In this document: piece after piece, positions 1-9,483 of the stretch
Layout of the letters: every line of letters starts with the position of its first letter
Position numbering within the stretch: position 1 is the first letter of the stretch
Source: Limnohabitans lacus
GTDB taxonomy: Bacteria; Pseudomonadota; Gammaproteobacteria; Burkholderiales; Burkholderiaceae_C
Assembly: GCF_030053395.1 (NCBI RefSeq)
Contig: NZ_JASGBH010000001.1
Location: forward strand, 1 to 64,000
Length of the DNA: 64,000 nucleotides
Reading direction: 5' to 3'
Notes under the pieces: model-generated
Seen by the model: only the letters and a program-made list of their open reading frames with translations
The model's database searches: none
Told to the model about the DNA's origin: nothing
Made by a program: the position numbers and the translations under genes

Positions 1-1
1 T

Positions 2-784
2 TGGGAGACGAACTGGGCCGCCAAGCGCATCCACGGCACCGAGCGCCAACAGGTGCAGGCCATGTTCGAAGCCGAGCGCCCACACCTCAAACCCTTGCCC
101 CTGCTGGGCATGCAGTACTTCACCCAAGGGGTGCGCACCGTGTGCGATGACAGCTGCGTGCGGGTCGATCACAGCAGCTACGCGGCCCGGCCTGCGGCCA
201 TTGGAGCCAAAGTGCTGGTGCGCATCTTTGAGCGGCGCATCGAGATTCGGGATCTGCAAGGCGCTTTGCTACGCACCCATGCCAAGGCCGATCGGCCCGG
301 CTCGGTGGTGCTGCCCGCAGACGAGCGGGTGTTCAACCCATCGCGTGAGACACGGCAAATCTTGCGCCAGGCCAAAGAAATCGGCCAGCATGCCAGCCGC
401 CTGTGTGAGCTGATGTTTGCAGCAGAGGGCCGGGTGGGCCAAAGAAAGCTCTGGGGCATCGTGGGATTGACCAAACGCTACCCGGCTGTCTGCATTGACA
501 GCGCCTGCGCCCAGGCCTTGGAGCAAGGGGTCTACAGCTACAACCATGTCAAGACTTTGGCCGAGCGTTTGTTTGCCCAAGCCATGGAGGCCATGGACGA
601 GGCCGCAAACGATGGCCATGCAGACCGGGTTGCCAGTGACCTCGTTCATGAAGACCCTCTGGCCCAGCAGCATGAGCTCATTCGCCAGGCTGACGAGTAT
701 GCGGATTTGTTCACCCATGCGGCCATGCTCGCCGGTGCGGCCGCGAGCCGGGCCATGGATACAGCCCAAGGAGGTCAGGCATGA
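2..784 (+). CDS. istA: IS21-family transposase IstA, C-terminal 260 residues (cut by window edge)
   Basis: This is the C-terminal part of the IS21 transposase that cuts and joins the element ends. The frame is open from base 2, so the real start is upstream of the window. The visible part contains the small beta-barrel that follows the DDE catalytic core in Mu/IS21 transposases (VRVDHSSYAARP onward, about residues 54-100 of the fragment) and a helical tail. The catalytic DDE core lies mostly or wholly outside the window, so activity cannot be judged. The stop overlaps the start of istB by 4 bp (ATGA), the usual IS21 arrangement, which suggests coupled translation. No frameshift is seen in the visible part. 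Confidence 0.9.
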   Translation, partial: WETNWAAKRIHGTERQQVQAMFEAERPHLKPLPLLGMQYFTQGVRTVCDDSCVRVDHSSYAARPAAIGAKVLVRIFERRIEIRDLQGALLRTHAKADRPGSVVLPADERVFNPSRETRQILRQAKEIGQHASRLCELMFAAEGRVGQRKLWGIVGLTKRYPAVCIDSACAQALEQGVYSYNHVKTLAERLFAQAMEAMDEAANDGHADRVASDLVHEDPLAQQHELIRQADEYADLFTHAAMLAGAAASRAMDTAQGGQA

Positions 785-1545
785 ACATGACCGAGATCGA
801 CAACGCTTTGCGTCAGCTGCGCCTGTCGGGCATGCAGCAAACGCTGAGCACACGCGCCATGCAGGCCCAGGCCAGCCAGGAGTCATTCCTGGAGACCTTT
901 GCCGCCTTGCTGCAAGACGAGCTGGAGCGGCGCAGATCGGTGCTGCTCGATCGCCGCTACAAGCGCTCGGGGCTCGATGAGAAGGCCTCCTTGGTGGACT
1001 TGGACTGGCGCTTTAACCCCAAGATACCCCGGGCTGCGTGCTTTGAGTTGCACACCTTGAAGTTCATCACCGAAGGGGCCAATGCGCTCATTGTGGGCAA
1101 ACCGGGCACGGGCAAGAGCCATGTGGCCAAGGCACTGGCGTACCAGGCCACGCTGCAGGGCTATGACGTACGGTATTTGGAGGCGGACACCGAGTTTGCG
1201 CGTTATGCGCTGGCGGGCAGCCAGGACAGAGCGAGTTTGCTCAGGGAGTGGGTCAAGCCGGATTTGTTGATCGTGGACGATCTGTTTCTGGCCAGGCGGA
1301 TCACGGCGGAGGCGGCAGAAGTGTTGCAAGCGATTGTTCACCAGCGCTACAAGCTCAGGCGAGCAATGGTGGTGACCTCCAACAGGGTGGTGCAGGATTG
1401 GGGCAAGTATCTGGGGGATGTGACGATGGCCAGCACGATCTTGGACAGGTTGATGCACCGCTGCGTGATGCTGGAGTTTGAGGGCAAGAGCTATAGGCTC
1501 AAGGAGGCGGCGGCGCGCTTGGTCATCCAAGCTGACGCGTCATAA
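781..1545 (+). CDS. istB: IS21-family ATP-binding helper protein IstB
   Basis: IstB is the DnaA/DnaC-like AAA+ ATPase that assists IstA in target selection and strand transfer. The 254-residue length is normal for the family. An N-terminal helical region (about 1-90) is followed by a Walker A motif GKPGTGKS at residues 106-113 and a Walker B motif LLIVDDL at about 162-168. Residues near 195-200 (VVTSNR) fit a sensor-1 motif. The gene starts inside the end of istA (4-bp overlap). The reading frame is intact, so the element may still be active if the unseen istA part is also intact. Confidence 0.95.
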   Translation: MNMTEIDNALRQLRLSGMQQTLSTRAMQAQASQESFLETFAALLQDELERRRSVLLDRRYKRSGLDEKASLVDLDWRFNPKIPRAACFELHTLKFITEGANALIVGKPGTGKSHVAKALAYQATLQGYDVRYLEADTEFARYALAGSQDRASLLREWVKPDLLIVDDLFLARRITAEAAEVLQAIVHQRYKLRRAMVVTSNRVVQDWGKYLGDVTMASTILDRLMHRCVMLEFEGKSYRLKEAAARLVIQADAS

Positions 1546-1560
1546 TCTGAGGGCGCTGCC

Positions 1561-1598
1561 TGGGGGAATTTGGGGTGGCCACGGGTGGGGGAATTTGG
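1561..1598 (+). repeat. IS21 right-end direct repeats (2 x TGGGGGAATTTGG)
   Basis: Two identical 13-bp copies lie at 1561-1573 and 1586-1598, and a weaker relative (AGGGGAACTTGCA) ends at 1621. IS21 ends characteristically carry several copies of a transposase-binding repeat; these copies fit that role. Confidence 0.65.
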
Positions 1599-1621
1599 AC
1601 TGACCATCAGGGGAACTTGCA

Positions 1622-2023
1622 GGTTCCATTGGCAAATACATTCTTGCCGCTGATACGGTGAGCTTGGATCTGTCGGCTTTGCACAGTAGCAGCCCGCAAG
1701 TGGGTGATGTGGTGGCCATCAACCACATCAGCCTGTCGGGCGGCGGCTCCGTTCGGGATGCTGCTCATGTTCTGAATTTGACAACGAGCGATGTACTGGC
1801 GCTGGGTGTGAAGAACAGTTTCATCTCCAATGGACATGTGCAAATGCGCATTGATGGGGATGCGGCGGACAAAGTGGTGCTGGACGATTTGTTGGGGGGC
1901 TCAACCTATGCCTGGACCGCATCAAAACAAACAATCAATGGTTCGGCATACCATGTCTACAGCAATGCTGATCTTGGCTTGGATCTTTTGGTTCAACAAG
2001 CCGTTACAGTGACGCTGGTTTGA
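1622..2023 (+). pseudogene. 3' remnant of a giant RTX/repeat-type adhesin interrupted by the IS21 element
   Basis: From the presumed IS end the frame runs open for about 133 codons to a TGA stop, with no start codon or ribosome site of its own. The sequence reads like the extreme C-terminus of very large proteobacterial surface adhesins: a beta-rich domain (VSLDLSALH at the beginning, TTSDVLALG in the middle), then a terminal unit with DGDAADKVVLDD, a YAW turn, AYHVYSNADLGLDLLV and a hydrophobic end (VTVTLV). That ending resembles the closing domain of type I-secreted adhesins, a recognition from memory rather than a search. The rest of the gene would be on the other side of the IS, outside the window. 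An in-frame GTG at 1658 is unlikely to be a real start. Confidence 0.7.
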
Positions 2024-2076
2024 CGCGTGCAGTGTGGACGGCATCAGATGGCTGTTCATTTGTGACTGTTGAGCGC

Positions 2077-2111
2077 ACCCCAAAACCCTGTTTCAGCTGG
2101 GTTTATGGGGT
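2077..2111 (+). terminator. Hairpin after the adhesin remnant
   Basis: ACCCCAAAACCC (2077-2088) can pair with GGGTTTATGGGGT (2099-2111) with small mismatches, around a 10-nt loop. It lies 54 bp after the adhesin stop and may be that gene's original terminator. There is no long T-run, so this is tentative. Confidence 0.4.
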
Positions 2112-2189
2112 CGTTCGGTTGGTCAGCACACTCAAATAGAATCGCCCGCACCGACACAGCTTTGAGAGTCAGTAACACGCAATAGGATC

Positions 2190-2240
2190 ATGGGTGACTG
2201 GATTGGTTTTTACAACCACCAGTTTCCACGCCTGCCTTGT
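2190..2240 (+). pseudogene. Possible scrap of an IS3-family transposase C-terminus
   Basis: The reading frame beginning at the ATG at 2190 gives MGDWIGFYNHQFPR. This resembles the conserved WIxFYNHxRPHxALG segment near the C-terminus of IS3-family DDE transposases, but the frame loses the resemblance straight afterwards. The match is short and the rest of the ORF (to 2402) is not recognisable, so I treat it as a decayed fragment at low confidence. Confidence 0.3.
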
Positions 2241-2349
2241 GGATTTTTCGCTGGACCAATACAAAGGTGCGCGAGATGCTGGGCGACGCGCCTCAATTGC
2301 AGGATAGGCGCGTATTCAATAGATGAAAATCAACGCCAGCGTATAAGGG

Positions 2350-2826
2350 CTATGAAGACACTCGCGATGCCGAATGAATGTCATTGCAGTCTGATTGATT
2401 AATTGAGATTTTGAAAGCCAGTTGACCTGCAGAATCACGGTAAACGTTCAAAAAATCTATCCCTGCTGCTAGCATGTTTTTCCGGATGGGGTCGAAGCAG
2501 GCTTGCTCTTTCAATACAAGAGCCATTTTTTGCAATATTTTTTCTTCAGAAAATTTATTTTTTTGATATTTTTTAAGCTCATACAAGTGGATAATTTTTT
2601 CATCCTTGTATTCGACGTTCAACAAAATTGTTTTGTCGTCAATGACATAAGGTAATTTTTTGTTGATATCGGGAAGCTCGGCCAAAAAACTGTTTAGAAG
2701 GTAGTCCTTGAGACTCAGTGTCACCGTTGTGCTCTTGAATTCGGTTTTTTCTTCTTTGTATTTAAAGAAAAGCAAGCAGGAGGTAATTGCCAGAAGGATT
2801 GCAACGGCTGTAAAGTGCTTTTTCAT
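2350..2826 (-). CDS. Small membrane-anchored protein of unknown function
   Basis: 158 residues from an ATG at 2826. This start puts a Lys-Lys and a hydrophobic stretch (AVAILLAITSCLLFF, about residues 6-20) at the N-terminus, as expected for an uncleaved membrane anchor or signal peptide. A start 14 codons upstream is also open but would bury this segment. The remainder is Lys/Glu-rich and soluble-looking, with two Cys near the C-terminal part. I do not recognise a family. The gene is visibly richer in A and T than its neighbours and, with the lipoprotein gene 60 bp upstream on the same strand, forms a small island next to mobile-element debris, which suggests acquisition by transfer. No function is assigned. 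Confidence 0.6.
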   Translation of the reverse strand: MKKHFTAVAILLAITSCLLFFKYKEEKTEFKSTTVTLSLKDYLLNSFLAELPDINKKLPYVIDDKTILLNVEYKDEKIIHLYELKKYQKNKFSEEKILQKMALVLKEQACFDPIRKNMLAAGIDFLNVYRDSAGQLAFKISINQSDCNDIHSASRVSS

Positions 2827-2886
2827 AAAAATCAGGCCGATGCCTTGAGATGAATGGGAGGAATTCATCTCAAGTTACTCATGTGC

Positions 2887-3312
2887 TTAGTTTGAGCCTT
2901 CTTTGATTGTTTTATCTTCACCCATAATCATCTTGATCACTGGTGGATATTGGTAGGCGCTTCCATTGTTGTGATCGATGATCGCGCCAATCCCACCGCC
3001 AAAAATGATGTTTCCAAACATATTGGCTTTTGTTTTGGAGACAACGTTGGCTCGGGCGTCAGAAAATCCGGATTTTGTACATTTGACGATCAAATCTTTG
3101 TTTGAACGATGAACCATCACGGTAGCCGGTGTAACAGCTGTCCAACTGCCTTCATCATTTTTCAATTCGCAGGCAGCGCCAACCAAGTCGTTGTTATCTG
3201 CTGAATAAGTCATCAGTGAAAGATTTTGACTGGTGCCTTCGGACGTGAGGGTCGAGCATCCTGAAGCTAAGACAGTCAGTGCAACAATGCTTGGAACAAC
3301 AATTTTTAGCAT
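2887..3312 (-). CDS. Putative lipoprotein, PEGA-like
   Basis: 141 residues. The N-terminus is a lipoprotein signal peptide: Lys at position 3, a hydrophobic core, then a lipobox LASGC with Cys at about residue 19. The mature part has a segment (GAACELKNDEGSW, then VMVHRSNKDLIVKCTKSGF) that looks like the short beta domain seen in PEGA-type surface proteins, followed by a glycine-rich hydrophobic stretch (MFGNIIFGGGIGAIID) and SAYQYPPVI. Similar lipoproteins occur in many proteobacteria without known function. The gene is AT-rich like the next one downstream. A TACAAT -10-like box lies about 40 bp upstream of the ATG. Membrane location is a firm inference; the role is unknown. Confidence 0.75.
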   Translation of the reverse strand: MLKIVVPSIVALTVLASGCSTLTSEGTSQNLSLMTYSADNNDLVGAACELKNDEGSWTAVTPATVMVHRSNKDLIVKCTKSGFSDARANVVSKTKANMFGNIIFGGGIGAIIDHNNGSAYQYPPVIKMIMGEDKTIKEGSN

Positions 3313-3398
3313 ATTAAAAACCCCTTTTGATTAAAAAAAGGAGTTCATTGTAACTAATTTGATGCTCCGGTTGAGCATTTGATGCCTGTTGCTGCTCG

Positions 3399-4958
<1,560 letters not shown>

Positions 4959-5038
4959 GGCGAGGAGCAGTTGGGACGCGGCGCAGGGGGCGCCAGATCC
5001 GGGGTTGGAATGTGCGCGAAGGCGCAAAGCCCTCTATT

Positions 5039-5710
5039 TTAAGAGTTTGCGGGCGGTTTCCCGTCCGAAACAGCATCAGAAGTTGGCGCGACCAGATCGC
5101 CGATCAATTCCAGCCGCATCAAGGGCTCTTGCAAGGCGAACAGTCGGTATTTCATGGCCAGGGGCAAAGGCAGCAATTCGCCATAGCGGTCAGACAGCCA
5201 GCTGCAGTCTTGCAGGCGCCAGGCTTCGTTCCAGTGCGGCACCACGCTTTGCTGGGCGCTCAGGCTTTGCAGGGCCCCGTGCATCTGGTCGGACAGGTGC
5301 TGAAGGTGCTCCGGGACGGCCACCTGAGGCTCAGGCGGCAGCGCTTGCACCTGACCTTGCCACAGACCGTCGCTGCGTTGCGCGGTGCTGTGAATCTTGA
5401 ACCTTTCCAGACCTCTGCACCAGACCCGCACCAAGCCCGCTTGGGGCCGCTCGATGCGCTCAATTTGCACCCGCGTGCCGATGGGCTCGAACTGCTCGGC
5501 CGCCTGCCCGGGGCGGTGCACCTCGCGGCCCTGGGTCAATGTCACGACCCCAAAGCCGGTGCCTTGGCGCTCGCACTCGCCAATCATTTGCAAATAGCGC
5601 AGCTCAAACAGCTGCAAGGGCAAGAGGGCGCCCGGAAACAGCACCGTGCCCAAGGGGAACAGGGGCAATGCCGTCAAGGATTCAGGGGAGAGGACGTGGT
5701 TTTCAGGCAT
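5039..5710 (-). CDS. LON substrate-binding domain protein (peptidase S16 N-domain only)
   Basis: A stand-alone copy of the N-terminal substrate-binding domain of Lon protease. The start at 5710 (MPENHVL) gives 223 residues and begins directly before the conserved LPLFPLGTVLFPGALLPLQL (about 15-34) and FELRY. No AAA+ or Ser-Lys protease domain follows, so it cannot be a protease itself. Such proteins are common and conserved in Betaproteobacteria; their client or partner is not established. The gene is divergent from yggT, with only 33 bp between the two starts, so the promoters must overlap. Upstream in-frame codons run antisense into yggT and are judged a shadow. Confidence 0.85.
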   Translation of the reverse strand: MPENHVLSPESLTALPLFPLGTVLFPGALLPLQLFELRYLQMIGECERQGTGFGVVTLTQGREVHRPGQAAEQFEPIGTRVQIERIERPQAGLVRVWCRGLERFKIHSTAQRSDGLWQGQVQALPPEPQVAVPEHLQHLSDQMHGALQSLSAQQSVVPHWNEAWRLQDCSWLSDRYGELLPLPLAMKYRLFALQEPLMRLELIGDLVAPTSDAVSDGKPPANS

Positions 5711-5743
5711 CTGGGTATCATCGCACGAGCAGGAGAAAAAGCG

Positions 5744-6292
5744 ATGTGGTTGCAGATGGTGAACATGGTTTTGGAAGTGGTGGCCGGCCTGGTGGCGGGC
5801 ACCTGTTTGTTGCGCTTTGTCATGCAGTGGCAGCGCATTTCGTTTCAGCAGCCGCTGGGCCGCTTTGTGTTTACCGTGACCGACTGGCTGGTCCTGCCCT
5901 TGCGCAAGGTCATTCCAACTGGGTCTGGTTGGGATTTGTCGAGCTTGCTGGGGGCTTGGTTGGTCAAACTCGCGCAATTCGGCGTGCTGTGGTTTTTGGC
6001 GGGCGGACGCGGTCAGCTTGGCCTCTTGCCCTTGGTCGGCTTGGTCGGCCTGGCGCAGTTGGTGGTGTCGGCGCTGGGCGCTTTGGTGTTGGTCTTGGCG
6101 CTCATGTCCTGGGTCAATCCGGGCTCGCCCATGCACACGTTGAGTGAGCGTTTGTGCAGTCCCTTTTTACGGCCATTTCGCCGTTGGATTCCTCTTGTCG
6201 GCGGTGTGGATTTGTCGCCCATCGCGCTGCTGCTGGTTTTGCAGCTGCTGGGCATCGTGCTGGCCCAGTTGCAAATGAGTTGGATGTATTGA
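5744..6292 (+). CDS. YggT family integral membrane protein
   Basis: 182 residues. The ATG at 5744 is preceded by an AGGAGA ribosome site at 5731-5736; the open frame extends far upstream but has no family sequence there. The protein shows two YGGT-type halves, each with two hydrophobic segments around a short amphipathic stretch: the first with TDWLVLPLRKVIP, the second with SERLCSPFLRPFRRWIP. YggT proteins sit in the inner membrane and are linked to osmotic tolerance and, in some bacteria, cell division. No enzymatic role is known. A strong bidirectional terminator separates it from the convergent accD. Confidence 0.9.
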   Translation: MWLQMVNMVLEVVAGLVAGTCLLRFVMQWQRISFQQPLGRFVFTVTDWLVLPLRKVIPTGSGWDLSSLLGAWLVKLAQFGVLWFLAGGRGQLGLLPLVGLVGLAQLVVSALGALVLVLALMSWVNPGSPMHTLSERLCSPFLRPFRRWIPLVGGVDLSPIALLLVLQLLGIVLAQLQMSWMY

Positions 6293-6306
6293 ACAGCATC
6301 GCCCCC

Positions 6307-6342
6307 GAAGCAAAAGGCCCTCATGCGAGGGCCTTTTGCTTC
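6307..6342. terminator. Bidirectional terminator between yggT and accD
   Basis: GAAGCAAAAGGCCCT (6307-6321) pairs perfectly over 15 bp with AGGGCCTTTTGCTTC (6328-6342), loop CATGCG. The A-rich and T-rich flanks let it work for yggT on the plus strand and accD on the minus strand. Confidence 0.9.
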
Positions 6343-6358
6343 GGAGATCGCTGCGTGA

Positions 6359-7231
6359 TCAGCTCACCGCATCGGCCGGCTGCCGCTGCAGCATGGCCAA
6401 GGTGCTGGCCACGGTTTTGCGCAGTTCGCGGCGGTCGCAGATGAAGTCCACCGCGCCCTTGGTCTGCAGGAACTCGGCCCGCTGGAAGCCCTCGGGCAGC
6501 GTCACGCGCACGGTGGTCTCGATCACGCGGGGGCCCGCAAAGCCGATCAGGGCTTTGGGCTCGGCAATCACCACGTCACCCACGAAAGCAAAACCTGCGG
6601 ACACGCCGCCCATGGTGGGGTCGGTCAGCACGCTGATGTAGGGAAGGCCTTTTTTGGCCAGACGGGTCAGCGCGGCATTGGTCTTGGCCATTTGCATCAG
6701 GGACAGCAGACCTTCTTGCATGCGGGCGCCGCCGGTGGCAGTGAAGCACACAAAGGGGACTTTTTGCGCGATGGCGGTTTCCACGCCGCGCACAAAACGC
6801 TCACCCACCACCGAGCCCATGGAGCCGCCCATGAAGTCGAATTCAAAGCAGGCCACCACCAGCTCGATGTTGTGCACCGAGCCGCCCATGACCACCAGGG
6901 CATCGGTCTCGCCCGTGTTGTCCATGGCTTCTTTGAGGCGCTCGGGGTACTTGCGGCTGTCTTTGAACTTCAAAGCGTCCACGGGCACCACTTCCTGGCC
7001 AATTTCGTAGCGGCCTTCACCGTCCAGGAATGCGTTCAGACGGGCGCGTGCGCCAATGCGCAGGTGGTGCGAGCAGCTGGGGCAGACGTTTTGGTTTTCT
7101 TCGAGGTCGGTCTTGTAGAGCACGGTCTCGCAGCTGGGGCATTTGATCCACAAGCCTTCAGGCACTTGTCGGCGATCGGCCGGGTCGGTGTGCTGAATTT
7201 TTGGGGGGAGCAGTTTTTCTAGCCAACTCAT
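6359..7231 (-). CDS. accD: Acetyl-CoA carboxylase carboxyltransferase subunit beta
   Basis: Beta subunit of the carboxyltransferase that moves the carboxyl group from carboxybiotin to acetyl-CoA, giving malonyl-CoA for fatty-acid synthesis; it works with AccA, which is not in this window. The protein has 290 residues, the normal length. A four-Cys zinc ribbon is visible at residues 31, 34, 50 and 53 (CPSC ... CPSC), followed by the crotonase-like core with [12 protein letters not shown] and [10 protein letters not shown]. It is the last gene of the minus-strand run trpF-trpB-trpA-accD, 59 bp after trpA, an order usual in Betaproteobacteria where folC often follows; here yggT follows convergently instead. 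Confidence 0.98.
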   Translation of the reverse strand: MSWLEKLLPPKIQHTDPADRRQVPEGLWIKCPSCETVLYKTDLEENQNVCPSCSHHLRIGARARLNAFLDGEGRYEIGQEVVPVDALKFKDSRKYPERLKEAMDNTGETDALVVMGGSVHNIELVVACFEFDFMGGSMGSVVGERFVRGVETAIAQKVPFVCFTATGGARMQEGLLSLMQMAKTNAALTRLAKKGLPYISVLTDPTMGGVSAGFAFVGDVVIAEPKALIGFAGPRVIETTVRVTLPEGFQRAEFLQTKGAVDFICDRRELRKTVASTLAMLQRQPADAVS

Positions 7232-7290
7232 GAGGGTTCTCCTTCAGGGGCGGATTATCGTTGAAACGCGGTCAGCGACTTCAGACGGGA

Positions 7291-8100
7291 TCAGGCGTCC
7301 AGCGCTTGGCGGATGCCGCTCAAGAACTCGTAGGCCACAGCGTTGATGCGATCGGACGGTTCGGCATCGATCAACTGGATCAGGCGGCTGCCAATGACCA
7401 CCGCATCGGCCACGCGGCTGATGGCTTTGGCCGTGGCGGCGTCGCGGATGCCAAAGCCCACGCCCACCGGCACACTCACGTGTTGGCGGATGCGCGGCAG
7501 CATGGTTTCCACCGCATCGATGTCCAAGGCGCCAGAGCCTGTCACGCCTTTGAGTGACACGTAATAGACATAGCCGCTGGCAACCTGGGCCACTTGCTGC
7601 ATGCGCTCGTCGGTGCTGGTGGGGGCCAGCAAGAAGATCAGGTCCATGCTGTGGGCGCGCAGTTTGGCGGCAAATTCCACACACTCTTCGGGCGGGTAGT
7701 CCACGATCAGCACGCCATCCACACCCGCAGCCGAGGCGTCGCGGATGAAGCTGTCAGCACCGAATTTTTGGTCATAGCGCTCCACCGGGTTGGCGTAGCC
7801 CATCAGCACCACGGGGGTGCTGGTGTTGGTTTGGCGAAACTCGCGCACCATGGCCAGCACCTGCACCAATCCAATGCCATAGGCCAGGGCGCGGTCGCCC
7901 GCCTTTTGGATCACAGGGCCGTCGGCGGAGGGGTCCGAAAACGGAACGCCCAACTCGATGATGTCGGCACCGGCACCGGCCATGGCGTGCATCAGCGAAG
8001 GGGTGCTGTCGGCAAAGGGAAAGCCTGCCGTCACAAACGGGATCAGGGCCTTGCGGCCTTGGGCTTTGAGTTGGGAGAGGGTGGTGTCTATGCGGCTCAT
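7291..8100 (-). CDS. trpA: Tryptophan synthase alpha chain
   Basis: Cleaves indole-3-glycerol phosphate to indole and glyceraldehyde 3-phosphate and passes indole through a tunnel to TrpB. The 269-residue TIM barrel has the two catalytic acids exactly at the family positions: Glu49 ([11 protein letters not shown]) and Asp60 (PSADGPVIQ). The phosphate-binding glycine region (GVGFGIRDA) is present near residue 210. The start ATG at 8100 lies 78 bp after the trpB stop, an unusually wide gap for partners made 1:1, and that gap holds a REP pair (8121-8174). Confidence 0.98.
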   Translation of the reverse strand: MSRIDTTLSQLKAQGRKALIPFVTAGFPFADSTPSLMHAMAGAGADIIELGVPFSDPSADGPVIQKAGDRALAYGIGLVQVLAMVREFRQTNTSTPVVLMGYANPVERYDQKFGADSFIRDASAAGVDGVLIVDYPPEECVEFAAKLRAHSMDLIFLLAPTSTDERMQQVAQVASGYVYYVSLKGVTGSGALDIDAVETMLPRIRQHVSVPVGVGFGIRDAATAKAISRVADAVVIGSRLIQLIDAEPSDRINAVAYEFLSGIRQALDA

Positions 8101-8120
8101 GGGGGATTCAGTGTGGCTGT

Positions 8121-8174
8121 TGTGGGAGCCAGCCCTGCTGGCGAAGGATGATCGCTTGCAGGCAAGCTCCTACA
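8121..8174. repeat. REP pair (BIME) in the trpB-trpA gap
   Basis: Two REP-like units face each other. The left one begins TGTGGGAGCCAGCCCTGCTG at 8121. The right one, read on the minus strand from 8174, begins TGTAGGAGCTTGCCTGCAAG. Each carries a GGAG-type head and a short internal palindrome, and the two can pair as a long stem. The pattern is that of REP elements well known from Pseudomonas. It lies directly after the trpB stop codon and 20 bp before the trpA start. Confidence 0.75.
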
Positions 8175-8178
8175 GGGG

Positions 8179-9462
8179 TCATTTCATGAGGATCACGGGC
8201 TGATCGCCGCCTTTGACCGATTGGCCACGGCAGCTGGGGCGGCAGTAGAAGTCGGCTTGGCTCAGGTCGGCCACGGTGCCGATGTCTTTGTCGCCACGGC
8301 CCGACAGGTTGACCAGGATCGACTGGTCAGCGCGCATGGTTTTGGCCAGCTGCATGGCGTAGGCCACGGCGTGACTCGACTCGAGCGCGGGGATGATGCC
8401 CTCGGTGCGGCACAGGTAGTGGAAGGCTTCGAGCGCTTCCTTGTCGGTGATGCCCACGTATTCGGCGCGGCCGATGTCCTTCAAGAAGGCGTGCTCGGGG
8501 CCGACGCCGGGGTAGTCCAGGCCCGCGCTCACGCTGTGGGTTTCGGTGATTTGGCCGTTGTCGTCTTGCAAGATGTAGGTGCGGTTGCCATGCAGCACGC
8601 CAGGACTGCCGAGCTGCAGCGAGCACGAGTGCTTGCCCGAATCCATGCCTTCGCCGGCGGCTTCCACACCGATCAAGCGGGTGTTCTCATGGGCAATGTA
8701 GGGGTAGAAGATGCCCATGGCGTTGCTGCCGCCGCCCACGCAGGCAATGACCGCGTCGGGTTGCTGCTCGGCCATTTGCAGGCTCTTGAACATCTCGGGC
8801 ATTTGCGTGAGGCACTCTTCGCCGATCACGCTTTGGAAGTCGCGAACCATCATGGGGTAGGGGTGCGGGCCCGCCACGGTGCCGATGATGTAGAAGGTGT
8901 TGTCCACATTGGCCACCCAGTCGCGCATGGCTTCGTTCAGGGCGTCTTTGAGTGTCTTGCTGCCTGACTCGACCGGGATCACGGTCGCGCCCAAGAGCTT
9001 CATGCGGTAGACGTTGGGGCTTTGGCGCTTGACGTCTTCGCTGCCCATGTAGACCACGCACTCCAGGCCATAGCGGGCGCAGATGGTGGCGGTGGCCACG
9101 CCGTGCTGGCCCGCGCCGGTCTCGGCAATGATGCGGGTTTTGCCCATGCGCTTGGCCAGCATGGCTTGGCCGATGGTGTTGTTGATCTTGTGGGCGCCGG
9201 TGTGGTTGAGGTCTTCGCGCTTCAAGAAGATTTGCGCTCCACCCATTTCACGGCTCATGCGGGCCGCGTGGTAGACGGGGGAGGGGCGACCCACAAAGTG
9301 CGCCAACTCCGACTTGAATTCGGCGATGAACGCAGGATCGTGCTGGTACTTGGCGTAGGCCGCTTTGAGTTCGTTGATGGCGTGCGTCAGGGTTTCTGAC
9401 ACAAAGCTGCCGCCATAAATGCCGAAGTGCCCCTTGGCATCGGGCTGTTGGTAGTCGTACAT
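8179..9462 (-). CDS. trpB: Tryptophan synthase beta chain
   Basis: PLP enzyme that condenses indole with L-serine to L-tryptophan in a complex with TrpA. The PLP lysine is Lys92 in HTGAHKINN, and the phosphate-cradling GGGSNAMG is present near residue 243. At 427 residues it is some 25-30 longer than typical TrpB: after the normal end of the fold (DFYCRPS) there is a tail CRGQSVKGG followed by about ten residues. That tail ends just before the REP pair. The gene sits 21 bp after trpF on the minus strand. All core motifs are intact, so it should be active. Confidence 0.98.
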   Translation of the reverse strand: MYDYQQPDAKGHFGIYGGSFVSETLTHAINELKAAYAKYQHDPAFIAEFKSELAHFVGRPSPVYHAARMSREMGGAQIFLKREDLNHTGAHKINNTIGQAMLAKRMGKTRIIAETGAGQHGVATATICARYGLECVVYMGSEDVKRQSPNVYRMKLLGATVIPVESGSKTLKDALNEAMRDWVANVDNTFYIIGTVAGPHPYPMMVRDFQSVIGEECLTQMPEMFKSLQMAEQQPDAVIACVGGGSNAMGIFYPYIAHENTRLIGVEAAGEGMDSGKHSCSLQLGSPGVLHGNRTYILQDDNGQITETHSVSAGLDYPGVGPEHAFLKDIGRAEYVGITDKEALEAFHYLCRTEGIIPALESSHAVAYAMQLAKTMRADQSILVNLSGRGDKDIGTVADLSQADFYCRPSCRGQSVKGGDQPVILMK

Positions 9463-9483
9463 GGTGACCTTGGAAAACGGATT

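Larger units (their letters stand above)
1..1621 (+). mobile_element. IS21-family insertion sequence, 3' part only
   Basis: The window opens inside an IS21-family element. What is visible is the end of istA, all of istB and the right terminal region. After istB there are two 13-bp copies of TGGGGGAATTTGG 25 bp apart, then AGGGGAACTTGCA ending in CA at 1620-1621. IS21 elements typically carry repeated sequences at their ends and finish in CA. Downstream of 1621 an open frame of an unrelated adhesin starts at once, which fits an insertion junction there. The left end, target duplication and most of istA lie outside the window, so the exact right boundary is inferred. Confidence 0.8.
2024..2349. 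other. Intergenic stretch with degraded sequence, no convincing gene
   Basis: This 326-bp stretch holds a terminator-like hairpin just after the adhesin remnant and a possible IS3-family transposase scrap near 2190. Apart from these I see no convincing gene, RNA or repeat. Confidence 0.5.

Noticed and set aside
1658..2023. The 121-codon frame after the IS element as an intact small gene
   Set aside because: The frame continues upstream into the IS junction, has no ribosome site and reads as the end of a much larger adhesin, so it was called a remnant.
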